Below, piece by piece: positions 25,855 through 33,929 of a DNA stretch of 64,000 nucleotides (within the stretch, counting starts at the first letter, position 1; each line of letters starts with the position of its first letter). The notes under the pieces are model-generated. The model was not told the origin of the DNA. It did not search any database and saw only the letters and a program-made list of their open reading frames with translations. Location of the stretch: positions 1 to 64,000 of the forward strand of contig NZ_JAAUVN010000005.1 of NCBI RefSeq assembly GCF_012030425.1. Reading direction: 5' to 3'. Made by a program: the position numbers and the translations under genes. Origin of the DNA: Sphingobacterium sp. B16(2022). GTDB lineage: Bacteria; Bacteroidota; Bacteroidia; Sphingobacteriales; Sphingobacteriaceae.

Positions 25855-26598
25855 ATGAAAAAAGAATATTTAACTTATATAGTTGGCGCGTGTGCAACAG
25901 TATTTTTTATTTTAACATTTACACAGATCGGTTTTGGAAAAGCAATATCGGAAAGTGAAAAGAGATCTCCTTCTATTTCGCTTATCCCTCCTGTTTCAGC
26001 TTTGAATTTAACGCAATTTATGTCATTGGAAGCAACAGGAGCATTGGTGTTAGATACCAGGTCGGTAAAAGATTTTGCAGCAGGTTATATTCCTAAGTCG
26101 GTGTTTATCGGTTGGAACGGCCCATTTAAAGCTTGGGTTCCAAAAATATTAGCCAACAAAGACCAACCGATTATACTCCTTTCAGATCAGGAAACAGTAG
26201 CACAGGTATGCTTAACATTGGAAGAATTAGGCTATACGCATATATTAGGGTATCTTGAGGGAGGTGTGGGTAGTTATAAAAAGCAGTACCTTTTAGATTC
26301 TATACCAGAGGTCGATGCTTCGACTTATTTAGATTTATCAAACGAAGGTCAAATAATAGATGTCCGGTCGGAAAAAGAGTTTGCCACAGGGCATATTGAC
26401 AATGCTATGAATTTTCCATTAAAAGATTTAGGTAACTTTAATCTAGATTTACCAGACAATAAGAATTATTATGTCCAATGTCTTTCTGGATATCGTAGTA
26501 TGATTGCTATGTCTATTTTGAAGAAGAAGGGCTTTGAGCATGTAATAAATATTAGAGGTGGATATCAGGCATTGAAACAATTAAAAGAGGAGAAATAA
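25855..26598 (+). CDS. Membrane-anchored double rhodanese-domain protein
   Basis: Protein of 247 residues with an N-terminal hydrophobic anchor or signal (YLTYIVGACATVFFILTFTQIGF) and two rhodanese repeats. The first domain (about 45-145) has ILLSDQETVAQ where the catalytic loop should be and lacks the Cys, so it is probably inactive. The second (about 150-245) has YYVQCLSGYRSM with an active-site Cys. It would carry persulfide sulfur or act in thiol redox at the cell surface. Its stop codon overlaps the thioredoxin start by one base, so translation is probably coupled. Confidence 0.88.
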   Translation: MKKEYLTYIVGACATVFFILTFTQIGFGKAISESEKRSPSISLIPPVSALNLTQFMSLEATGALVLDTRSVKDFAAGYIPKSVFIGWNGPFKAWVPKILANKDQPIILLSDQETVAQVCLTLEELGYTHILGYLEGGVGSYKKQYLLDSIPEVDASTYLDLSNEGQIIDVRSEKEFATGHIDNAMNFPLKDLGNFNLDLPDNKNYYVQCLSGYRSMIAMSILKKKGFEHVINIRGGYQALKQLKEEK

Positions 26599-26894
26599 TG
26601 GCTACATTCGATGAGATTATTAAATCAAATAATGTTGTACTGGTAGACTTCTTTGCAACTTGGTGTGGACCGTGTCAGACCATGGCACCCATATTACAAG
26701 ATGTAAAAGAGTTTTATGATGAAAGTTTGTCAATTATAAAAATTGATGTGGATAAAAATCCTAAGATAGCATCCATTTATAAAGTAAGTGGAGTTCCTAC
26801 TTTTGTATTATTTAAAAATGGTACTCAAGTATGGAGGCAAAGTGGAATGATTACTAAAACAGATCTACATAAGCTTATTGATGCTCACAAATAA
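26598..26894 (+). CDS. Thioredoxin
   Basis: Small thioredoxin of 98 residues with the canonical WCGPC active site (Cys23, Cys26) and the cis-proline segment GVPTF. It has no signal peptide, so it works in the cytoplasm. The start ATG shares one base with the stop of the rhodanese gene, the tightest coupling in the window. That arrangement suggests it reduces the persulfide or disulfide of the rhodanese partner, or a common target, but the partner seems anchored outward, which makes a direct reaction uncertain. Confidence 0.93.
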   Translation: MATFDEIIKSNNVVLVDFFATWCGPCQTMAPILQDVKEFYDESLSIIKIDVDKNPKIASIYKVSGVPTFVLFKNGTQVWRQSGMITKTDLHKLIDAHK

Positions 26895-26925
26895 AAAAGG
26901 AGATGATTAATCATCTCCTTTTTTT
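26893..26925. terminator. Convergent bidirectional terminator
   Basis: Palindrome AAAAAAGGAGATGATT / AATCATCTCCTTTTTT shared by the thioredoxin gene and the converging CorC-like gene. It contains the stop codon of the latter. Confidence 0.9.
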
Positions 26926-28205
26926 CTGAATGAAATTTTATCAATTCGATTACCATCCATATCCAAGACTTCAAATTTTATATTTTTGTACTGGACCTGT
27001 TCTCCTTCTTCAGGAACGTGGTCAAGGAGCAAAAATACAAGTCCACCTAAAGTGGTAATATTATTTATTTCATCTTCGTCTTCTTCAGAGAGACCAATTT
27101 CAAACTCTTCCATAAACTTATCCAGTTGGTATTGCCCATCTGCAATATAGGATCCGTCCTCACGTTTACGGATTCGAGGTCTGTCGATTGATTGATCTTC
27201 AGGTAAATTACCTACCAGGTCAGATAGAATATCCCGAAGGGTAATAACGCCTTGTGTAGAGCCATATTCATCAATTACGATAGCCTGGTGTATATGCGAT
27301 GCTCTCAGGCTTGTTAAAATACTGTAAGCGGAGCTATGCTCGTTAACAAATTTAATAGGTTCTATCAAACTGTTTAAATCTATCGGTTTTTCTTTTAAAT
27401 ATTGTGAAAGTAATTTTTTTACATGTACGACTCCTTTTATGTTATCAAGATTACCTTCGCAAATTGGGTACATGGTATGCTCCGTGTTCATAATGATATG
27501 TCGATGTTCTTCGAAACTATCTTCTAGGTCTAAAAAAGCAATATTACTTCTATGGGTCATTAGATTTATTGCTTTTTTATCGCCTAAGCTTAATAATCGG
27601 TCTACAATATCGTGTTCTATCCCCTCAATAGCTCCACTATCCACTCCTTCATCGACCAATGCTTTTATTTCTTCTTCTGTTACTGAATTGTGTGTGCTTT
27701 TGATATTAAATAGTTTGACAATACAATCTGTTGAAATACTGAGTAGCCAGACAAAGGGACGAACTATTTTACTCAGTAGATTCATTGGGTAAGCGATGAC
27801 CATGGCATACTTTTCTGGAATAGCCATACCGATTCTTTTTGGCACTAGTTCTCCAAGTACCAAAGAAAAAAAAGTGATGATAAAAACAACGATTACTACA
27901 GACAACTGTTCACTGTATGGTGCTAAAAATGAGATTTGAACAAATATCTGCTTCAGGTAGACTGCAATACTTCCGCCGCTAAAAAAACCTGTTAGAATCC
28001 CTATTAAAGTAATTCCTATTTGAACAGTGGATAAAAAATTGTTTGGAGATTCTTTTAAAGCTAAGGCTATTTTAGCTGCAGGGTTATTTTTGTCAGATGC
28101 TGCTTGCAGTCGGGCTTTTCTACTGGAGACGATTGCAATTTCTGATGCAGATAATACTCCATTTAGAATAATTAGAGCTAATATAATAAGGACTTCTGTG
28201 AGCAT
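26907..28205 (-). CDS. CNNM/CorC-type transporter-associated membrane protein
   Basis: Protein of 432 residues in the hemolysin C/CNNM family, linked to Mg2+ or Co2+ export. The DUF21 membrane domain covers about 1-190 with four hydrophobic segments and the helix SASEIAIVSSRKARLQ. Two CBS motifs follow (about 210-330: TMYPICEGNLDNIKGVVHVKKL and HQAIVIDEYGSTQGVITLRDIL). A C-terminal CorC_HlyC domain ends the protein. The older name hemolysin is misleading, because members are not toxins. It is monocistronic, between two hairpins. Confidence 0.9.
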   Translation of the reverse strand: MLTEVLIILALIILNGVLSASEIAIVSSRKARLQAASDKNNPAAKIALALKESPNNFLSTVQIGITLIGILTGFFSGGSIAVYLKQIFVQISFLAPYSEQLSVVIVVFIITFFSLVLGELVPKRIGMAIPEKYAMVIAYPMNLLSKIVRPFVWLLSISTDCIVKLFNIKSTHNSVTEEEIKALVDEGVDSGAIEGIEHDIVDRLLSLGDKKAINLMTHRSNIAFLDLEDSFEEHRHIIMNTEHTMYPICEGNLDNIKGVVHVKKLLSQYLKEKPIDLNSLIEPIKFVNEHSSAYSILTSLRASHIHQAIVIDEYGSTQGVITLRDILSDLVGNLPEDQSIDRPRIRKREDGSYIADGQYQLDKFMEEFEIGLSEEDEDEINNITTLGGLVFLLLDHVPEEGEQVQYKNIKFEVLDMDGNRIDKISFRKKGDD

Positions 28206-28309
28206 GTTTTTTTTATACTTAGGCTAAATGTAGTAAATTTTTAGAAATTTATATGTAAAAAAGATTGAGAGATCTCTTTTGTCAGGGCATTAGCCTTCGT
28301 CTATAACGT

Positions 28310-28337
28310 AAAAAGGCTTCTATTTAGAAGCCTTTTT
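28310..28337 (-). terminator. Terminator of the GH109-like gene
   Basis: AAAAAGGCTTCTA stem and AGAAGCCTTTTT arm with a short loop, just downstream of the stop codon at 28344 on the minus strand. Confidence 0.85.
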
Positions 28338-28343
28338 GTTATT

Positions 28344-29687
28344 TTACAATCCGCTATCATCTAGCATGAATGTGTTTTTCTTCGTTTTCCATTTTCCGGA
28401 AGTAAAATCAGGAAATTCAACAGTTTTATTACCTTGTTTAATTGATTCTGTTGATAATGGGAATACTGCACTCATTGTAACAGAGTCGTAAACATCGAAA
28501 GGAGTTTGTTTTCCTTGTTTGGTAGCTTGGATAAAAGAGTTGAAGACAAACCAGTCCATTCCACCGTGACCTGAGCCTGTTGCTAATGTTTCATACTTTT
28601 TCCAAATTGGGTGATCGTATTTATCTACCCATTCCTTTGCAGGGTCCCAAGTATGAGGTTTTGATTTCCCTTCAATATGGATACCTTGTGCAACGTCCAT
28701 CCAGATTCCCTCTGTACCTTGAACACGGAAACCGATTGAGTATGGTCTTGGCAAGTGCGTATCATGTGTTAACATGATAGTCTCTCCATTTTGACACTGA
28801 ATCATTGTTTGGGTGATATCACCATTTTTATAATTCAATTTTGCATTTGGATGACCTGGAGATTGTTTTTCAACATATGCAGCCAAGCCTCTCGCTTTAC
28901 TCGAATAAGACGTAAGGTGTGTAAAACGATTTCCAGCATTAATATTAACGAAAGGAAGAATTGGACCTAAACCGTGCGTCGGATATAAATCACCATCTTG
29001 TTCTACGTTATATTTTGTGCGCCATTGTGCCTCAGAAATTGCTTTAGGGCCAAATTCTACACCTTTACCGTAGTAGCTTTTTCCATCATTAAAAAGAACT
29101 TCACGTAAATCATGTTGGTACCCACCTTCTAAATGAAGTAATTCTCCAAATAATCCTTGGCGGTGCATGTTAAGAACAGCCAATACATCACGACGATATG
29201 CCACATTTTCTAAAGTCATGTAAGGTTTCCCTGTTTGTTCAGATGCTTTTACTACATCCCAGTGATCTTGTACTGTTAGTCCTGCAATAACTTCGCAACC
29301 TACATATAGGCCTGCCTTCATGGAGTCAATTGCTTGATCTTTGTGGAATTCCCAAGGAGTTGCAATGATTACAGCATCTAACTTTTCTTTACTTAACATT
29401 TTCTTGTAAGCATCGATACCGCCTGTGTATTCTTTCGGAAGTTTAATTCCTTTTTTATCAAATTGCTTACGACATTGTGATAAAGATTCTTCTTGTGTAT
29501 CACAAATTGCAACAACTTCAACATCGTCGCGGTTTAATGCGATAGCAACATGGTTACGGCCTCTAAGTCCTACTCCAATAAATGCTAACCTAACTTTACC
29601 ATCTTTTGCAAATAAATCTGTACTAGAAAGGATACCCAGTCCAGCAGTTGTAAGTGCTGTAGATTTTATGAAATTTCTTCTGTCCAT
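28344..29687 (-). CDS. GH109-like Gfo/Idh/MocA protein (putative alpha-N-acetylgalactosaminidase)
   Basis: Exported protein of 447 residues with a Tat-like signal (MDRRNFIKSTALTTAGLGIL). The Rossmann core follows (RLAFIGVGLRGRNHV), using NAD. Segments TVQDHWDVVKASEQTGKPYMTLENVAY, and GDLYPTHGLGPILPFVNINAGNRF, resemble GH109 enzymes, which cleave alpha-linked GalNAc by an NAD-dependent redox mechanism. Length matches the roughly 445 residues of the characterised Elizabethkingia enzyme. It diverges from a NahK-like kinase across two LacI-type palindromes, which supports amino-sugar use. A plain oxidoreductase is the alternative. Confidence 0.75.
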   Translation of the reverse strand: MDRRNFIKSTALTTAGLGILSSTDLFAKDGKVRLAFIGVGLRGRNHVAIALNRDDVEVVAICDTQEESLSQCRKQFDKKGIKLPKEYTGGIDAYKKMLSKEKLDAVIIATPWEFHKDQAIDSMKAGLYVGCEVIAGLTVQDHWDVVKASEQTGKPYMTLENVAYRRDVLAVLNMHRQGLFGELLHLEGGYQHDLREVLFNDGKSYYGKGVEFGPKAISEAQWRTKYNVEQDGDLYPTHGLGPILPFVNINAGNRFTHLTSYSSKARGLAAYVEKQSPGHPNAKLNYKNGDITQTMIQCQNGETIMLTHDTHLPRPYSIGFRVQGTEGIWMDVAQGIHIEGKSKPHTWDPAKEWVDKYDHPIWKKYETLATGSGHGGMDWFVFNSFIQATKQGKQTPFDVYDSVTMSAVFPLSTESIKQGNKTVEFPDFTSGKWKTKKNTFMLDDSGL

Positions 29688-29810
29688 AATTTTTGTTCTT
29701 TTATAATCAGGATATTAAATATCCCTTTTAAGTTATATTGTGAGTTTAGTGTGATATAACTTAATTCGCTATCAAACAAATATATAAAATTGAAAATACA
29801 AACTTAATGT

Positions 29811-29822
29811 GCAAACGTTTGT
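29811..29822. promoter_or_regulatory. LacI-type palindromic operator (copy 1)
   Basis: GCAAACGTTTGT, an almost perfect 12-base palindrome with central CG, the form bound by LacI/GalR repressors. It is 30 bases (about three helix turns) from copy 2 in the gap between two divergent genes. Confidence 0.75.
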
Positions 29823-29840
29823 CTAAAATGAAAAAAAAGA

Positions 29841-29852
29841 ACAAACGTTTGT
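29841..29852. promoter_or_regulatory. LacI-type palindromic operator (copy 2)
   Basis: Perfect palindrome ACAAACGTTTGT, the same core as copy 1. Both lie upstream of the GH109-like and kinase genes, so one repressor could control both directions. Confidence 0.78.
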
Positions 29853-29940
29853 GTTGATATTTTATTAGCACTTTTCACAACTATTTGGGATATTGCAGTC
29901 CAGTTAAAAACTTAATTATTTATAGTTAGTATAATTTTTA

Positions 29941-31053
29941 ATGTCAAATTCGAATCAAATGAATGGTCTGAAAGCAGCAGCAGCGTTTTCTTTAAGTGAA
30001 GATATCATAAGTGTGGAAGCTTTTGGTTCAGGACATATCAACGATACATATCGTGTAACAACAAGAAATACCATTGGTAAAACCTTTTTATTACAAAGGA
30101 TAAATCATCATATTTTTCAAAATGTTGATGGTCTCATGTTAAACATTAAACATGTCACCGATCATTTAAAAACTAAAATTGCGCATTTACCAATTGAAAT
30201 TCAAGAGTCAAGGGTACTCACTATAATTCCGACTAAATCAAATGATTTATATCATCTTGATGAAGATGGAGATTATTGGCGGATGTTTATTCTTATTGAT
30301 GGTACCAAAAGCTACGATGTTGTGGAGACGACAACGCAAGCTTCAGAGGGAGGGAAAGCTTTTGGTCAATTTCAATTACAGTTGGCAGATTTAGATGCTA
30401 CTCAAATTGTTGAAGTATTGCCAAATTTCCATAACATCCAGTTTAGGTTGGATAATTTAAGGAAGGCAATTGCGGCTGATTCACAAGGACGTGTTGAGGG
30501 CGTAAAAGATATTTTAGAATTTATCTTCTCTAGAGAGGACCGTATGCGAACAATTCTTGATCTAGCTTCTAAAGGAGATCTTCCTTTACGCATTACTCAT
30601 AATGATACAAAATTTAATAATGTATTATTGGATCAAAATGATCAGGCGCAATGTGTGATTGATTTAGATACGGTCATGCCTGGATATGTAGCATATGATT
30701 TTGGAGATGCAATTCGTACGATTATTAATCCAGTGGAGGAAGATGAGAAAGACTTGTCTAAGATTGTTTTAAATATTCCTCTTTATGCAGCATACGCAGA
30801 AGGATATTTAAATGAAGCTAAAGAGTTTTTAACTGATATTGAGGTGCACTCTTTGTTAGAAGGCGTATTTTTACTGCCATATATGCAAGGTGTACGATTT
30901 TTAACAGATTATCTTGAAGGAGATCATTATTTTAAAACAAAGTATGATGATCATAATCTCGTTAGAACCAAAACGCAATTGAAATTGGTTGAAGAGATGG
31001 AAAGACAAGAAGAGGAGTTAAAAACTGCCATTAGTTCAGTTTTGCAAGATTAG
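29941..31053 (+). CDS. N-acetylhexosamine 1-kinase homologue (NahK-like)
   Basis: Kinase of the aminoglycoside phosphotransferase fold, 370 residues. It resembles Bifidobacterium NahK, which phosphorylates GlcNAc or GalNAc at C1. Shared blocks include GSGHINDTYRVTT near the start, LRITHNDTKFNNVLLD (catalytic Asp in the HND motif), VIDLDTVMPGYVAYDFGD (metal-binding DxD-like region), EDEKDLSKI and the C-terminal RFLTDYLEGDHYFKTKY. The product would be a sugar 1-phosphate ready for nucleotide transfer. The divergent glycosidase-like gene and the shared operators suggest joint induction. The exact sugar is inferred. Confidence 0.8.
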   Translation: MSNSNQMNGLKAAAAFSLSEDIISVEAFGSGHINDTYRVTTRNTIGKTFLLQRINHHIFQNVDGLMLNIKHVTDHLKTKIAHLPIEIQESRVLTIIPTKSNDLYHLDEDGDYWRMFILIDGTKSYDVVETTTQASEGGKAFGQFQLQLADLDATQIVEVLPNFHNIQFRLDNLRKAIAADSQGRVEGVKDILEFIFSREDRMRTILDLASKGDLPLRITHNDTKFNNVLLDQNDQAQCVIDLDTVMPGYVAYDFGDAIRTIINPVEEDEKDLSKIVLNIPLYAAYAEGYLNEAKEFLTDIEVHSLLEGVFLLPYMQGVRFLTDYLEGDHYFKTKYDDHNLVRTKTQLKLVEEMERQEEELKTAISSVLQD

Positions 31054-31065
31054 TAATCAAATAGT

Positions 31066-31097
31066 AGAGAGCATTGATATTTCAATGCTCTCTTTTT
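31066..31097 (+). terminator. Terminator of the NahK-like gene
   Basis: AGAGAGCATTGA / TCAATGCTCTCT hairpin with a T-run, 13 bases beyond the stop. The upstream start candidate at 31085 for the next gene lies inside it and is rejected. Confidence 0.9.
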
Positions 31098-31120
31098 GCT
31101 TTAATTTAGTATTATTGTAT

Positions 31121-31774
31121 ATGACAAATTCAATCATTATATCATCAATTAATCTGGAAAATAGTGATTTAAAGGGGTATCAATCTTTAAATGAATTATT
31201 ACGTTCTACATCTTGGAATCATATAAATGTCGCGAACTGGAATGAAGATTACCCATATATTCCTCAAGCTAAGTTTAGGGTAGCGTATGATCAAAAGGCG
31301 ATAATTATTCAGTATGAGATCGAGGAAGAAGTTATCAAGGCACAATATCATGTACACAATGATAATATCTGGGAAGATAGCTGTGTTGAATTCTTCATTT
31401 CATTTGATAACAAAGAGCACTATTACAATTTTGAGTTTAATCCTATTGGAGCAGGGTTGATTGGGTATGGCACTAATGTGAAGACTGAGCGCTCGCGATT
31501 AACAGAAGAGCAAATTGATCAAGTTGATGTATTTAGTACTATTGAGCGTACTCAAACAGGCTCTAAATGGAGCTTGATTCAGTACATTCCATTTACAGCT
31601 TTTACACATAATCAAATTACAAATTCCTTTTTAAAGGAAAATAAGATTTTTGCTAATTTTTATAAATGTGGAGATCATTTACCTCGACCTCACTTTTTAT
31701 CTTGGAATAAAATAGATCATCCAACTCCTAATTTTCATTTACCTGAATTCTTTGGTGAATTGATTTTTGTATAA
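31121..31774 (+). CDS. Carbohydrate-binding family 9-like protein
   Basis: Protein of 217 residues that is essentially one CBM9-like beta-sandwich domain. Recognisable segments are FRVAYDQKAIIIQYEIEEE, NIWEDSCVEFFISFDNKEHYYNFEFNP and GSKWSLIQYIPFTAF, the typical DxxVEFFIxP-like pattern. There is no signal peptide from the chosen ATG at 31121, so it may be cytoplasmic. The upstream in-frame start would begin inside a terminator. CBM9 modules bind reducing ends of sugars. Its position after the kinase suggests a link to sugar use, though the terminator makes it a separate transcript. Confidence 0.8.
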   Translation: MTNSIIISSINLENSDLKGYQSLNELLRSTSWNHINVANWNEDYPYIPQAKFRVAYDQKAIIIQYEIEEEVIKAQYHVHNDNIWEDSCVEFFISFDNKEHYYNFEFNPIGAGLIGYGTNVKTERSRLTEEQIDQVDVFSTIERTQTGSKWSLIQYIPFTAFTHNQITNSFLKENKIFANFYKCGDHLPRPHFLSWNKIDHPTPNFHLPEFFGELIFV

Positions 31775-31797
31775 GAGTTGGATGACTCTTATTCAAA

Positions 31798-32136
31798 TTA
31801 TTTGTATAAACTTTCTTTCTTGAATTTCTTAACAAGCAGTGCATATACTAATGCACGGTATTTGTTGCGGTTTGATTTGCCAATTTGAGTAAAAACTTCT
31901 TCAATAGCCGCATCTAATTTTGCATCATCTGTAAGACCTAATTTTTTGATTAAAAAATTGTTTTTTAATCTTTTAATTTCTTCAGGATCAGAAGATGCGA
32001 TTGTTTCAGCATCTGCTTTGTAAATAGAAGGACCTAACCCTTTTGTAACAGATTCGATAAGAGAGTCTTCTAAGGATAGTTTTAATTTTTTTGCCTCTGC
32101 AATATATGCTGAGATTTTTTCATCTAATTTGCTCAT
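31798..32136 (-). CDS. DUF2853 family protein
   Basis: A 112-residue helical protein belonging to DUF2853, a family without known function. It begins KLDEKISAYIAEAKKLKLSLEDSLIESVTKGLGPSIYKADA and ends with a basic RNKYRALVYALLVKKFKKE helix. The pattern matches the domain along its whole length. It converges on the CBM9 gene with a 23-base gap and no obvious hairpin. There is no membrane span or catalytic motif. Confidence 0.8.
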   Translation of the reverse strand: MSKLDEKISAYIAEAKKLKLSLEDSLIESVTKGLGPSIYKADAETIASSDPEEIKRLKNNFLIKKLGLTDDAKLDAAIEEVFTQIGKSNRNKYRALVYALLVKKFKKESLYK

Positions 32137-32238
32137 AATGTGGTCTTGTTAAATTAAGTAGTTTCTAATTTATGTTTAAATTAAACAATATTCCTTAAAT
32201 AAGGAATAAATATTATCTTTTTTTATGCTAAAATTGAC

Positions 32239-32246
32239 TATATTTG
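32239..32246 (+). promoter_or_regulatory. Upstream -7 candidate for L31
   Basis: TATATTTG matches TAnnTTTG. It lies about 130 bases before the rpmE2 ATG and upstream of a dyad, so a transcript from here would include the hairpin at 32275-32319 in its leader. Confidence 0.35.
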
Positions 32247-32274
32247 CAGTAGGAGTAAAGGGTAAAAAATAAAT

Positions 32275-32319
32275 ACCTTATTTGGAATATTTGTTACGGA
32301 ATATTCTTGCAAATAAGGT
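32275..32319. promoter_or_regulatory. Nested inverted repeat upstream of L31
   Basis: Outer arms ACCTTATTTG and CAAATAAGGT pair over ten bases; inner arms GAATATT and AATATTC pair over seven, with an eight-base loop and a three-base bulge. It could be a leader hairpin for autoregulation or a repressor operator just upstream of the TATCTTTG promoter. Confidence 0.65.
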
Positions 32320-32329
32320 TTTAATAAAT

Positions 32330-32337
32330 TATCTTTG
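32330..32337 (+). promoter_or_regulatory. Main -7 candidate for L31
   Basis: TATCTTTG matches TAnnTTTG, 38 bases before the ATG at 32376 and 10 bases after the dyad. Confidence 0.55.
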
Positions 32338-32375
32338 CACCTCAATTATTGAATATACGTAATCATAAGATAAAA

Positions 32376-32624
32376 ATGAAAAAAGATTTGCATCCTTCAA
32401 ATTACAGATTAGTTGTGTTTAAAGATATGTCAAATGACTATTCTTTCATCACAAAATCATGTGTTGATACAAAAGAGACAATCACTTGGGAAGATGGTAA
32501 TGAATATCCAGTTGTAAAATTGGAGATTTCTCATACTTCTCACCCTTTCTATACTGGTAAAATGAAATTGGTTGATACGGCTGGTCGTATTGATAAATTC
32601 CGTAGCCGTTATAACAAAAAGTAA
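32376..32624 (+). CDS. rpmE2: 50S ribosomal protein L31 type B
   Basis: Large-subunit ribosomal protein bL31 of the type B (zinc-independent) class, 82 residues from ATG at 32376 (MKKDLHPSNYRLVVFKDM). The ORF's earlier start at 32349 adds nine non-homologous residues. It lacks the CxxC zinc ribbon of type A and has the type B segments TKETITWEDGNEYPVVKLEISHTSHPFYTGK and RIDKFRSRY. Type B copies are often induced by zinc shortage where both types exist. The nested dyad upstream may reflect such control, but no Zur box is proven. Confidence 0.95.
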   Translation: MKKDLHPSNYRLVVFKDMSNDYSFITKSCVDTKETITWEDGNEYPVVKLEISHTSHPFYTGKMKLVDTAGRIDKFRSRYNKK

Positions 32625-32654
32625 TTTTTGTTATCCTAAGGGTAGCACAATATT

Positions 32655-32688
32655 AAAACTCGATAATATCCATTATCGAGTTTTTTTT
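32655..32688 (+). terminator. Terminator of L31
   Basis: AAAACTCGATAAT / ATTATCGAGTTTT with a four-base loop and eight T residues. The next gene starts about 15 bases later. Confidence 0.92.
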
Positions 32689-32702
32689 GTTATTTTTATA
32701 GG

Positions 32703-33923
32703 GTGATAGTTATCTTATTTGATCAGTCAACAGAGTCAAGGTACTTACAATGTTTTAATGGATTAGGGGATCTATTTAACTCTGATTCTTTGTGGCCCTT
32801 TACAGAAGTTAAACCTACCGCTTCGTTACGTATTGGAATACTTCCCTTGTTTGAAAAGTGGAAACATGCTTTAGATGCTGTTGTTTTATATGATTGCTTA
32901 GACAATTCTTTATCTATCGATGAACAGATTGCATTATCATCTTATGAAGCAGAGGAACTCTACTTTGTGTCTGTAAATGTTATTCCCAATGAATCCTTTC
33001 TTGAAAAATTAATTTCGTTGTCGAAGGGCCAGTATCTTAAGTCTGGTAATGATCTACTTGCATTAAGGGCTGATTTTGACGAGCCTTCTAAAGTGAGGGT
33101 GGCCCATATACCTTTTGATGAGACCCTCATTCGTGTCCGATTTATAGAAGATCTGTATTTACATGTTGGTACGGAGATTATACGTGATTTTGAGATCTTG
33201 ACAAAACATTTTTCAGGTGCACTTTATTCTGAGAGCAATACGGTGATTGGTGATCAATTGTATATCGGTAATTTCGTTGAGATGGAATGTGTGACTCTGA
33301 ATACAAAGACAGGTCCAATTTATATAGAAGAGGGTGCTGTCGTTATGGAAGGGGCTAATTTAAGAGGACCATTGTATATTGGAAAGCATGCTGTTGTTAA
33401 GATGGGGACAACGATTTACGGAAATGTTTCAATTGGTGAATGCGCAGTAGTAGGAGGGGAGATCGCGAACTCAAGTATCGGGAATTTTAGTGCAAAAGGG
33501 CATTACGGATATTTGGGTTGTTCGGTGATTGGTGATTGGTGTAACCTTGGTGCGGGCACAACAAATTCAAACTTGAAGAATAATTTATCTCCTGTTGAGC
33601 TTTATGATTATTTATCGAAAGGATTGCGTGATACAGGATTGATGAAGTGTGGTTTATATATGGGAGACTTCAGTCGATCTGGAATACAGTCAGCTTTTAA
33701 CACCGGAACTGTTATTGGTACAGGATGTATGTTAGCATTGACGGATTTTTATCCTAAATTTGTTCCGTCATTTACTTGGCTATACGGGGACATAAAGGAA
33801 GCTTATCAACTTCAAAAGTTTATTTCTGATTTAGAAGTTGTATTTTTATCAAAAAATAAAAGATTAGACAAGAGACTAATTGAAAGAATTATAGAAATTA
33901 ATCAATCAACATTTAAAAACTAA
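32703..33923 (+). CDS. GlmU-like putative sugar nucleotidyltransferase
   Basis: Protein of 406 residues. The C-terminal part (about 190-360) is a left-handed beta-helix with hexapeptide repeats (IGDQLYIGNFVEM, VVMEGANLRGPLYIGKHAVVKMG). The N-terminal domain resembles a nucleotidyltransferase, but the canonical GxGTRM loop of GlmU is not visible, so it may be divergent or non-catalytic. It matches the GlmU-like proteins common in Bacteroidota. Start is GTG at 32703; no better ATG is in frame. It is followed six bases later by tpiA. Specific substrate unknown. Confidence 0.78.
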   Translation: MIVILFDQSTESRYLQCFNGLGDLFNSDSLWPFTEVKPTASLRIGILPLFEKWKHALDAVVLYDCLDNSLSIDEQIALSSYEAEELYFVSVNVIPNESFLEKLISLSKGQYLKSGNDLLALRADFDEPSKVRVAHIPFDETLIRVRFIEDLYLHVGTEIIRDFEILTKHFSGALYSESNTVIGDQLYIGNFVEMECVTLNTKTGPIYIEEGAVVMEGANLRGPLYIGKHAVVKMGTTIYGNVSIGECAVVGGEIANSSIGNFSAKGHYGYLGCSVIGDWCNLGAGTTNSNLKNNLSPVELYDYLSKGLRDTGLMKCGLYMGDFSRSGIQSAFNTGTVIGTGCMLALTDFYPKFVPSFTWLYGDIKEAYQLQKFISDLEVVFLSKNKRLDKRLIERIIEINQSTFKN

Positions 33924-33929
33924 AGTATT

